The notes under the pieces: model-generated | Told to the model about the DNA's origin: nothing | The model's input: only the letters and a program-made list of their open reading frames with translations | Databases searched by the model: none | Program-made: the position numbers and the translations under genes | Part shown: piece after piece, positions 38,228 through 47,545 of the stretch | Position numbering within the stretch: position 1 is the stretch's first letter | How the letters are laid out: the number at the start of each line of letters is the position of its first letter | NCBI GenBank assembly: GCA_013396655.1 | Contig: WBMV01001233.1 | Span: forward strand, 372,533-436,532 | Direction of reading: 5' to 3' | Length of the DNA: 64,000 nt | Source: Campylorhamphus procurvoides | Lineage: Eukaryota; Chordata; Aves; Passeriformes; Dendrocolaptidae

Positions 38228-38509
38228 GGCGGAGTTGAGGGAGAAGTCAGGGGAGGTCTACATCAATTATGGAAAAAGAGGGGAGGGGCTTTCCAAACAA
38301 GGGCAGATCGGGGAGGAGCCAGGGAGTGGTCAGCCATAGAGGGAATAGGGGGTACGTGCCGTTGTCATGGGCACTGGCTGACCAATGGGAAGGGGAAGCC
38401 AAGCCCACGAAACCAACAGCCAATGAGGAAAGTAACTGGGGAGAACTGGGGTACAATCAACCAATAAAAACAGATGGAATAGTGATTATTCCATGACTAA
38501 TCTATTACA
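38109..38509 (-). mobile_element. ERV LTR with an alpharetrovirus-like layout
   Basis: Minus-strand LTR of about 400 bp, if it starts at TGTAATAGATTAG (38509) and ends GGTCTGCATCA (38109). On the minus strand there is TATAAAAG at 38200-38193 and AATAAA at 38177-38172, followed at once by GGCCATTTCACCACA. This order (TATA, AATAAA just before a very short R beginning GCCATTT and ending CACCACA) is the layout of the avian leukosis/Rous sarcoma LTR. U3 carries three evenly spaced CCAAT boxes. The + and - frames at 38247-38496 are incidental. Family assignment is by eye. Confidence 0.75.
38382..38465. promoter_or_regulatory. three CCAAT boxes in the LTR U3
   Basis: CCAAT at 38382-38386, 38420-38424 and 38461-38465, spaced about 38-41 bp. 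They read as ATTGG on the LTR's transcribed strand, upstream of the TATA at 38200. Confidence 0.5.
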
Positions 38510-38557
38510 TCGAATAAACCCCTATCTATTAACTATGCAAACAGAGAACTTCTTTTA

Positions 38558-38674
38558 TTCAGTCGCGGTTGGTTTCATCTCTGTCCACACAGTGTCTTGA
38601 TCCTTATCGTCCTTCTTCTTTGATGACTTCTTTTTCCTCCAAGACCGGTAATATTTATCCCTGATCCCGACATC
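38558..38674 (-). pseudogene. lysine-rich ERV 3' reading frame (39 codons)
   Basis: On the minus strand just upstream of the LTR lies an open frame of 39 codons with a basic core (a run of Lys and Ser followed by acidic residues). It ends in TAA at 38557-38555, followed by about 45 bases including the G-rich AGATAGGGG (a possible polypurine tract) before the LTR. By position it would be the 3' end of the last retroviral gene (env-like tail), with everything upstream missing after about 38684. Alternatively it is not viral: TTTTGTTCTTTTCTAG just upstream resembles a splice acceptor. Confidence 0.4.
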
Positions 38675-38689
38675 CTAGAGGGCATCTAG

Positions 38690-41340
38690 AAAAGAACAAA
38701 AGGGTTCTAGTCTCTAAAAAATTTCTTATAGTGTGATATGTAAGAAAATACTCAGCTTATTAAGAAATAGGTTCTAGAGACAGATGAAGTTACTTTTGGC
38801 AATAATGTATCATGAATTCAGCAGAAACCAAAAATGGAAAAAAATTTAAATGTCGAAAACAGGAGTTAAGAAATTCACTCAAGAGTTGCAGTGACAATTT
38901 GTTAATAACTAGATAATTAAAATATTGCAATAACTTGCTAGGGAATATGGGAAAACACTTTATGTTTAAAGTGTATTTTCAAAAGTTTATGTTGTAACCA
39001 TTTCTCTGGATGAGGTTGTAGCAGCCAGCATGGGTTAGGATTGGTTAACTATAGAGTTAGCAAATGAACTTAGCTTAAAATTCAGGAAAAGGAAGTAGCC
39101 TAGTTTTAAGAATGAAGAAACACCTCAAACCTTCACAACCCATCAGTCACCGAGAAAGCTGCAAACATATTGATAACATTCCAGGTAGGCAGATTTGGTG
39201 CACCAGTGATGGCAGTAGCCAGGTCTTGTGTATGACCAGAACTTGAACAGGCTGATTGGGCATCACATTTTCTCTTCCTGATCCTACCCATGTTGGTATC
39301 CAGTAAGAGAATAGAGCAAGAAGCCTGGACACCCCATGGCCCAGCTCCAGGACTGCACAATCCCTGCAGGAGCCTCAGTGCCAACCTGCCAAACCTTCCT
39401 TCTGGACTGTTATACCTCCCACAGGACAGGGAACTCTTCAAAGTGTGCATTTATCTATTGTTGAAATGTCTTAGTATTCAAGTGTCTGCACTGTCCTTTG
39501 CTGTCAGAAGTAAGGAAATTCTAATATGAATCACATATATCTGTGGGAAAGGGAGCAGGAAACATGAATGTCTAGTGCCTGCACAGGAGAATGGAAAGGA
39601 CATTTTAACTTAACATTTGACCAAAATGCATGCGCCTGTTGGAAGGGGAAAACTCTGCGTTATTGGGAAACAAAGTTCAGGAAAGTCTCAAATTTCATAA
39701 GGGAAATAGGGAAAATTGTGCAACATTAATGTGGGTTTGTACTTTTGCAAGCAAGATTTTAGTAGAAAATTTTACAGAAACTGGAAGAACAGAAGGATGA
39801 TCCAGAAACAAAGCAAGCTCATGAGAACATGGTAATCACTTGTTGAAGAGAAAGTGAGAACTGCCCACCAAGACTGTGATACAGAGCAGAAAAATGTGCA
39901 GAGAGCAGTGGTGGAGCTGATTTGCGCCTAAGTGGAAGTAGCTGCCAAGTAAAAAATGCTGTGTTCTTGTTCTCTAAGGTCACAGCAAACATGTTCTCCT
40001 GACTGGGACCTGGAACATTTGGGTGGGGACATCTGGTCTTCCTTTTTCTCCTCCAAGGACAAGAGGGTTTGCTGGCTCTGCAGAAGGGGCAATCCCCATC
40101 ACAATCATTAAACAAAGGTAGGAATGACTCTCATATATTTGCATCATTGCTGGCTGAGGCTTATGAGCAGGGGTGCAGGGCAAGGTGTTCAGGCCGCTAC
40201 AATGCAGCCTGAGTGGCCATAGTGATGTATCACCACCCAGCCCTTAACTCTAGCAGGGTTGTGAGAGCTGCAGCTTGAGTGATTACATGGTTGCTGCAAT
40301 GCAAGGGAAATCATGTAATTTATAAAACTGCATACATCTGTGATTAAATGCTCTGTTATCCAAGTCTATTTAGTCTTCACATTGTCATTTGGTCTTAAAC
40401 TGTGACAGATGTGGCAGGGGTGTATGTCTCCTCTTTTCAGCTGTGTTTTGTGATACTGCAGCAGAGCATAGCTATAAAGCTCTTACCACTTTCCACTTTC
40501 ACTCATTGCTAATGTTTTTGGCTTTAGTTCCATATTAAAAGCAAATCATTATGTTCATGGCATGACTGTCTTGTCTGAAGAGCTGGTGAAGCTGAATGAC
40601 CATTTTAATCTCTTCCACCCTTTGGTAAAAATTTATTCCAGTACAATGAACTTTCTCAGATAAGCAGCAGCTTAAATTGGGATCTTTCCAAAGGCAAATG
40701 TCAGAAACCAAACTCTCATGGCGCAATGCAAACAGATCTAAAATCACAAACAGGCACACAGATTTTTCCTGGAATCAGATGAGGTGAATCCATCTCATTA
40801 TTCTTTGCTTAGATGCCTTACTTGGTTGCCTAAAAGCAGGTGGAAGAAACCTGGAACTTGATATTAATGAACTTCTTTATTTCAAAAGTTATTTTCAATA
40901 GCCCAATGATATCAAGAGATTATTCACTCACCAGAGAGCTTTCCTCTTCCTGTGTCTCTATTGTGAATTTAGAACAGACAACCATACAACTCTGACAAGA
41001 GATTCCAAGTTGTTCTTAGGAATGCAGAGTTTAGGTTAGACTATGGTTTGGACCAAAATGTCTGAGCTGGACTGGGCTGGGCAGGGCTGGACTCTGGCAC
41101 ACCCACAACATTACTGAGGAATGGACACATGGACCTGGGCTGAGCTGAAATGGGGATCCTGGACTAATAGGCATGGGTTGTGAAGCGGCCCAGCGGAAGC
41201 ACAAGACTAGGCAGCAAAAGTGAGGCTCATTGTAACATTGAGACAGGGCCTTGACAATTTTCGTTAATGAAAGTTGTATGTGCAAAAGAAAGATGGAATT
41301 ATAGGCATTTAGAGGAACCTGAAACTTGTTTCAAGGTGGA
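38690..41340. other. unassigned sequence with a block of higher GC
   Basis: 39.0-40.3 kb is noticeably richer in G+C than its surroundings and has overlapping frames on both strands (105 codons at 39133-39450 minus, 98 codons at 39819-40115 minus). No domain, LTR ends or CR1 motif was recognised. It could be an old ERV interior or another unlisted repeat. The rest is ordinary AT-rich sequence. Around 41060-41100 there is a short run of CTGGGCTGGGCAGGG-type units. Confidence 0.5.
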
Positions 41341-41453
41341 ATCATAGAATAATAAAGTTGGAAAAGACCCATAAGATCATTGAGTCCAACCATTAAGCTA
41401 ACTTTGCCAAGCCCACCACTAGACCATGTCCCTAAGCACCACATCTGCAAACA
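41341..41453 (-). mobile_element. CR1 LINE fragment, minus orientation
   Basis: ATCATAGAATAATAAAGTTG, GGAAAAGACCCATAAGATCA, TTGAGTCCAACCAT and ACTAGACCATGTCCCTAAGC match the start of the 20-kb CR1. About 113 bp, 5'-truncated. Confidence 0.9.
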
Positions 41454-44400
41454 TCACGCCATGATTGCACTGGTTTTGTCTTATGCCTGGGTTTTGCCAC
41501 ATGTATTTCATCATCTCATACTGTAATAGTTCAATAAAAGAACTTAAATATGTGATGTTTTGTCTCTTGATACAGCTGCTTGAAAGTCTCTTTGAATAGC
41601 TTCTAACTCAAAGTTCATTGTTGGGGTAGATTACTTAGCAGCTTCATCTATAGCAGGTCTTTTTTTGTTTGTTTTGTTTTGGTATTTTGTGTTTGTTTTT
41701 TTGTTTGTTTGGTTTTTTTCCAAGAATGACAGCACAGTTAGTACTAGAAGAGTTTTGTTTGTTTTTTTCATTTGGTTGGTTGTGGTTTTTATGTGTGTGT
41801 GTGTGTTTGTTCATTTGGTTTGGTTGTTGTTGTTGCTGCTGCTGCTTTTAATGTTTTTCCATAGCAATTCTTTCATTTGCATTCATGCTCCTGTTAATGC
41901 TTCAACAGAACTCAGAAGTATGTTTTGTAATGCCATAGCTGTCAAACACAAAAATGTGTTTCAAAAATGTGGACAACGTAGAGGTGAATTTCACAACACT
42001 GAAATAGTTAAACACGAATCGTAATGGCATGCCAATACAAAGTATAAATGGCTCACAGATTTCTGCTGAGTGCCTACTTATCAAGGAAGTCTGTCAATAG
42101 AGGTAAGGATATTTGTGCCCACAGAACTTCTACTTTCCAATTTAATTCTATTGATTAATAGGTTTATCTACTTCCTTATTACCTGTAGGCATTAGATAAT
42201 GTGAATTTAAAAAACAGAGCAGAGTACAAGTCTGCAGCCGCATCCACGTATTGTGCACTTTATTGTATCTTCAAGGAAGATTATGTGTCAGAATCAATAC
42301 AGGAAGCAAAATTACACTGGAGAAACTCTGGGAGTAATAGTGCTTGAAGCAAGAATAATTCCTTCTGTAACTTTGAAGAGTATAGTGGAATTGTGGATAT
42401 CATGCCCTCTGTCCTGAAAATTATCATTTTAGTCTTTCCCAAATAAGCTTTGAAATCTGACAGAGGCAGGGTGGACTGATAGAGTTATCACTTTGCATAA
42501 ACCAGTGACAATTCCAGAGCACACATGGAATTTAGAAATCTCTTACTCAAGGGAAAAAACCAAGAAAACAAATATTCCCATTTTTTCTGAGCTTCATTTG
42601 TTGAAACAAAATATTTAGGAAAAAACTTTTTCTCTCTCACAGTCAAAGCAAGGACATTTGTACCAAAAAACTTTAAGGGAAGCACAAAACTAAATAATCT
42701 CTGTGTGTAAATGACACATCAGGTGTTCTATAGTGTCTGCTGCTCTAAAATTCGTTCTTTTAATTTCTATTTGAAGCTAAATGAACCACAGAAAATAATT
42801 CAATTGAAAACACATCAAAATCAAATCCAGAATGGATTTTGCCAGCAAGCAGCACATAGCTCATTACATATTCTAAATTTCCCCCCCCAAAAAAACTAGT
42901 TACCATTATAATCTACAACCATGACAACTGTCCTGCTATTCTTTTTGATTTATTAATTTACCTGATTAGGTTAAAACCTGTTAGAAGTTAATCCATGTTG
43001 TAACTGAGTACCAGACACTTCCCATTCCATTGCTATGATAGCAAAGGTTTTAAAAAATTGATGCTAGGTGCATAAATCTCTCATCTATACTATGAATAGC
43101 TACGAACATATGAATTCTGAACTGTGTCTTATGTCGAAAAGTTGCAAGTTCAGACACTACTGAGATTTTTTAATAACAGTCACTATACATCTTCTCAGAA
43201 GATTTTTAAGACTTCCAAGAATGTTTGGTTATGGGAAAAGAACTCCAGACAGAAAACTCTTCAGCCACTTAAACAGCCCTGGCATTTGACCTTCAGTTGG
43301 ACAGTAAATCATCAGTCACTTTGGAAATTCAAGGCCCTTTCAAGGTGTAATTCCAGTCTCTCTAAAATAGAATCTGAAATACGGCTGATGAATGGCACTC
43401 TGGTGTTTATTTCTCTTCTTTGACTATAGAAGGTCAACTGATGGTGACTTTGACAGTAAACTTTAGTTTACTTCTATGGTGAGTTTAATTCCACCCAGGA
43501 AAATTCACCCTTTTACTGATGACACACACAGTCATGGCTGTGCCACATTGGTCCTTTCTGGTGAAACAACCTAGACTTAAAATACTGAGGCATGAAATGA
43601 GATCAGCAGTTAGGTATCCCAGTCTCCATTTTGCACATTACAGGTAATATAACACTGACAGTAGGAAATGGTAGTGTCAAAGTGGGGCAATAGAGTTGCT
43701 CTGTATTCTTCCCATGTATTGGTTTTGAGATTTATGGGACCACACAAAGAACAAAATATATGAAACATCCTATTAACTAGTAATGAAAGCATTCACTTGA
43801 AAAGGAAGCTGTTGTCTGTTCTAGGTAGAGTTAAAGCATTAACATTAAACATTTACTGTATAAAATCCTAACAGACATTACAGTAAGCTGTCTGCCTTAA
43901 GATACTCGTTCACTACAGACTTTAATGTTAATTTTTATTTTTGTGATAGTTTTTCTTGTACATCTCTATTTTTCTAGGATTCTATTTTAAAATCTGGACT
44001 TCAACACTATGAAGTATCCTAGCATATGTCTCAGAGCATTGACTTTCAATCTAAAATGTTGTTTGTCATGAAATACACCAAAAGTAAGTATAGGCATCTT
44101 CCTACTTAATCCTTACCTAAAGTTTCCACTTTCTTTTACTACTTACTATATCCTGTAGTATTATAAGGTGTACCATTGACTACTTGGTCTCTGTTGGATT
44201 TCCCATACAAAACTGCCCTTTCTCTGAGTCATCTCTGCCAAATTTCTTCTCTACTGCCAGAATTGCTTCAGTGTTGCTAATTTACACATATGCCATTTGG
44301 CACTCAGAAAGACTAGCAGAACTTCCAATTTATTGGATGCCCTCTGTTCTCCACTTGGCTTCCTCTCCTCAGGTAATACTATGCTCCTTTTTATAGTCTT

Positions 44401-45059
44401 ACAGCCACAATGCTGAACGAACTGTCAAGAAGGAAAAAAAGAGAGGAAACAGGATAAAGAACCTCATTGTGTTGTGTACTAGTCAGCTACTCTTCATGTC
44501 TCCTTCCAGGCTTCCCATCCTCTTTGGTCAAGTCTCTTATTGTCTGTCTTTTCAGTTTTATGGGTCTTGCTTACTTTATTACTTTAATAATTGTGAGGGG
44601 TTTTCAGTGTATTTTCCTCAAATAATACATTATTTTCAGTTTTCAGATGGACACAAATAAAAGGCCAATTTAAATATTTGAAGGTCTTGATGTTCTCTTC
44701 CATGTCAGGACCATATGTACTCCATGTAAGCATATGCCTACTCAGCTTTCACACCTGCCGATGGCCTATATACAGGTGGTTATGTATATAAGTCTCCCCA
44801 TTTGAAACTTTGTGTCTTTCTTATTTATATACATGTGGTCTCAGTTATGGCAATATCAGTTAAGAGAGAACATCTTTTAGCATCCCTGGCAAAGACACAA
44901 CCAACAGAGTCAATGATTTCTTATGTCCTGGTAGAACACACACTCATGTTCACACACAGGACTTTATTATTCGAATTAAAGGCTAACTGTCTCATAATCT
45001 ATTTTTAAGATAAGCCACAATAAGCAGCCCTTCAAAGAGAAGGAAGTCCATGAATAATG
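41454..45059. other. AT-rich unique non-coding sequence
   Basis: Holds the T/G, (GT)n and TTG/CTG tracts at 41659-41850. Otherwise there is no recognisable repeat. Frames at 43124-43423 (99 codons) and 41665-42024 (119 codons, mostly translated T/G tract) are not supported as genes. Confidence 0.6.
41659..41850. repeat. T/G-rich tract with (GT)n and trinucleotide runs
   Basis: GTTT units at 41659-41720, a short (GT)n near 41795-41806, then TTGTTGTTGTTGCTGCTGCT at about 41823-41847. Confidence 0.9.
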
Positions 45060-45375
45060 GCTTGTCATCTAAACAGGAGCCAATAGTTATGTTCTCAGGA
45101 ATGACCTCAGTATGTTGATCCATTTCCAAGTAAAGCTGAACAGTCACCTATCTGGGCTGCCTCCAAGCCTGACCCATTTAATTTTCTCCCTGGGAGACAT
45201 CTCCACGTTCTGCCTTCTCTTCCAGACCAAAGTGAATAGTTACTTGCCTGGGAGGCATTGTACCAAGTTTGATGAATTACCTCACAGCCTGACCCAAACC
45301 TATGCCTGTCTGAAGGCACTGTCTTTCTATTGACCTAGTTATTAAGCAGACTCTAACAGTTACATATCCTAAGAT
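45060..45375. repeat. degenerate internal repeat, possible old LTR piece
   Basis: A motif recurs at about 45077 (AATAGTTATGTT), 45139 (AACAGTCACCTA), 45236 (AATAGTTACTTG) and 45355 (AACAGTTACATA). The first three are followed by CT(C/G)(A/G)G-type text, and AGCCTGACCCA occurs twice. Spacing is irregular (62, 97 and 119 bp). Overlapping frames on both strands here reflect the higher GC only. Confidence 0.35.
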
Positions 45376-45515
45376 GTATAATGTAAATTATATCTAAAAG
45401 TGACTGTCTGTAGCTTTAGATTAATAATTCATATTTGAAGTCATCTTGATTTTTAAAAGTAGCAGTGACTTTTTCTTCAGAAAAAATGTTAGAACATTCA
45501 CTTAAGCATTGAAAA

Positions 45516-45616
45516 CCAATTTTTTTTGTTGGGTTTTTTTGAGTTTGGTTTTTGTTTCTGTTTGTTGGTTTGTTCATTTTTATTGTTGGGTTTTGGGTTT
45601 TGTTTTTTGTTTTAAC
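45516..45616. repeat. T/G-rich low-complexity tract
   Basis: TTGGGTTTT, GGTTTTTGTTT and similar units; same class as at 18.3 kb. Confidence 0.85.
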
Positions 45617-46599
45617 TTGGTCAGTTTCCTGATCTTTCTATTTCAAAATGTAGAAAAAGAGGAGTTTAGATTTCAGGTTTTCAAGGTCATTGTAAACCTT
45701 TATTTCCTAAATTCCTTTGTAATCTTCATTTAAAAGATGTAAATGAAAAATAGTAGTAGTAGTATTTCTTAAATCTGTTCCGAGTTCACTAAACTCTTAA
45801 AAATTAGCCATTTACATGACAGCTAAGATTTGTAGGTGAAGATCGTCAGTGGTTGCAGAGGAACACACAGGTGAATTTGATAGTGGATAAGTAATAAGAT
45901 TTAATAACAAATTATGTGTTATATAGAAAAAGTTAGAAAAAAGAAGACAAGTAAAAGATAACCTTGGTAGAAGGACTAAAGGAATAACAGATGATATAAA
46001 CAAACTGGAAAGTGGAAAAATCATGAGTGGAGAAACTTTCAGAAATAGTTAATTAGCATTGCAAAGCAATAATCCATTCCTTAAGAAATGTTATCTCCAC
46101 CATTATAAAAGTATATTTTGTCTGCACAGTTTTTCAGAAGAAAAAGCAACAGTGAAAACATAACAAGAAATAGATTTCTAAAATCAACTTCTACAATATT
46201 AATAAAGCATTATTTAAATTGCACTGATGACCCTACCTTCACTTCACATGGAAGCTGACTGCTCCTCCCAAGATGAAAAGGAAAATTTTCTCCTTTGAGC
46301 ACATTTAGAATTTTCTGTTATTGCAGATGTGTGTCAGAGCAATTGGTTAAGCAAATTAAGGAGACCAAAATAAAGTAGCCCAATCAATTAAAATGTATAC
46401 TGATATTTTTTGGGGGGTTTTAGATTCATCTGATCTTTTCCTGTAGCATTCAGAGGTATCTGCTTAACTATTATCTTCAACTTTCCATTTAGAAAGAGTA
46501 TGATTTTGAAATAAAAGTGTCTAAATGAATTTCTACATGATGAGTAAGACATAAGTACCTGCATGTGTACAGTAGGAAGTGTAGAGGGATTTAGACACA
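45617..46599. other. AT-rich unique non-coding sequence
   Basis: Nothing recognised. Confidence 0.6.
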
Positions 46600-46967
46600 A
46601 GATAACGTAGCCAACCTTGAAGTAAATAAATCATCATCATGGCTAGGCTTCGCGAACAAAGATTTGCAAGGGTTTTACCCACGCTTGCTACAAGCACGCC
46701 GGTGGCTAAAAAGGCCAATGTGAGATAGGCAAGTCCGATTGTAAAAGGCACAGTGGAAAGTCTCCATTGGCACTACTGGCAAGACACGGTTCTTCCTGCA
46801 TTGCCTTTTTTCCTCCAGACTGATTCTGCGTCTGTTCTCAAACAAAGCAGCAGCATTATGGATGGTGTGTCTCCATGTCTCCCAATTGGAGGCCAGGGTG
46901 GACCATTGATGGTGGTCAATATGGCCAAGGCTGAGGTATTGTTTCAGGGAATCCTTGTATCTCCTTG
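46600..46967 (-). mobile_element. RTE-like LINE, C-terminal segment with broken zinc finger
   Basis: Minus-strand translation gives RYKDSLKQYL (ending near 46967), then HIDHHQWSTLA, WETWRHTIHNAA, ISLEEKRQCRKNR and finally RTCLSHIGLFSHRRAC before a stop. This is the conserved order at the C-terminus of RTE-type non-LTR retrotransposon polyproteins: a K-D-SLK segment, an HIDxxxW segment, a basic KRxxRKNR segment and a terminal zinc finger of the form CxxCxRxCxSRIGLxSH. Here the second cysteine of the finger is Tyr (CAFY), so the metal site is damaged. The element keeps several CpGs, unlike its surroundings. The + frame at 46753-47034 is its antisense. Confidence 0.8.
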
Positions 46968-47302
46968 TTATGGTTTCAGACTGACTCTGGAATTCCTTCC
47001 AAATAGCTTGGAGCCAACACCCCAGCCTCGGTGAAGATGTTTAACAAAAGAGACAAAAGACATGCAGATGCGGACACTTAAGTACTGTGGCTAGGCTTTT
47101 TGTTGGGATCTNNNNNNNNNNNNNNNNNNNNNNNNNNNNNNNNNNNNNNNNNNNNNNNNNNNNNNNNNNNNNNNNNNNNNNNNNNNNNNNNNNNNNNNNN
47201 NNNNNNNNNNNNNNNNNNNNNNNNNNNNNNNNNNNNNNNNNNNNNNNNNNNNNNNNNNNNNNNNNNNNNGCCAGCATAATATCTTAGTTCTCTCTTGAAC
47301 TA
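46968..47302. other. insertion in the RTE-like element, containing a gap
   Basis: In related proteins the GGPK segment runs straight into RYKDSL. Here about 335 bp of unrelated sequence, including 158 N, separates them. No coding homology was seen in the readable parts (46968-47111 and 47270-47302). Confidence 0.6.
47112..47269. other. 158-N assembly gap
   Basis: Unresolved bases. All frames covering it are meaningless. Confidence 0.98.
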
Positions 47303-47305
47303 AGA
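47282..47305. repeat. 9-bp perfect inverted repeat
   Basis: TCTTAGTTC (47282-47290) and GAACTAAGA (47297-47305) with a 6-nt loop, TCTCTT. It straddles the edge of the insertion in the RTE-like element. Confidence 0.8.
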
Positions 47306-47545
47306 CACTCCTCTTTGGGCCTCCTCTCTTGCTGGTGGCAAGTTCCCCATAGAGCACAATCTTAGGGAGGCAGTGATTCCCCCACCCTGGAGACGTGCCC
47401 TGCCCAGCGCAGTGGCATTTTCAGCAACATGGCCTCGATGCTGGTGATCTCTGCCTGTTCAAGGACAGACACTTTAGTCACATAATCAAAAGTAAATAAA
47501 TAATTTTCAATGTTATGGATGTGAAAAACATTACAGAATAGAAGA
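47303..47545 (-). mobile_element. RTE-like LINE, segment downstream of the reverse transcriptase
   Basis: Minus-strand translation gives FDYVTKVSVLEQAEITSIEA then MLLKMPLRWAGHVSRV. After a frameshift it continues IVLYGELATSKRGGPKRS. The LRWAGHVSR and LYGEL signatures are characteristic of the region after the RT domain in RTE-like elements. The frameshift lies near 47360, so the copy is dead. It continues into 46600-46967 after the insertion. Upstream RT and endonuclease domains are absent, as expected for 5' truncation. Confidence 0.8.

Noticed and set aside
41665..42024. 119-codon frame rich in Phe, Val and Leu resembling a membrane protein
   Set aside because: It is the translation of T/G and (GT)n low-complexity DNA.
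43429..43478. Acceptor TTTCTCTTCTTTGACTATAG followed by GTGAGT about 50 bp later
   Set aside because: The length is not clearly a multiple of three, two frames contain stops, and the donor context is weak.
47041..47357. Frames running through the 158-N gap
   Set aside because: They consist mainly of unknown residues. Only the readable RTE-like part was used.
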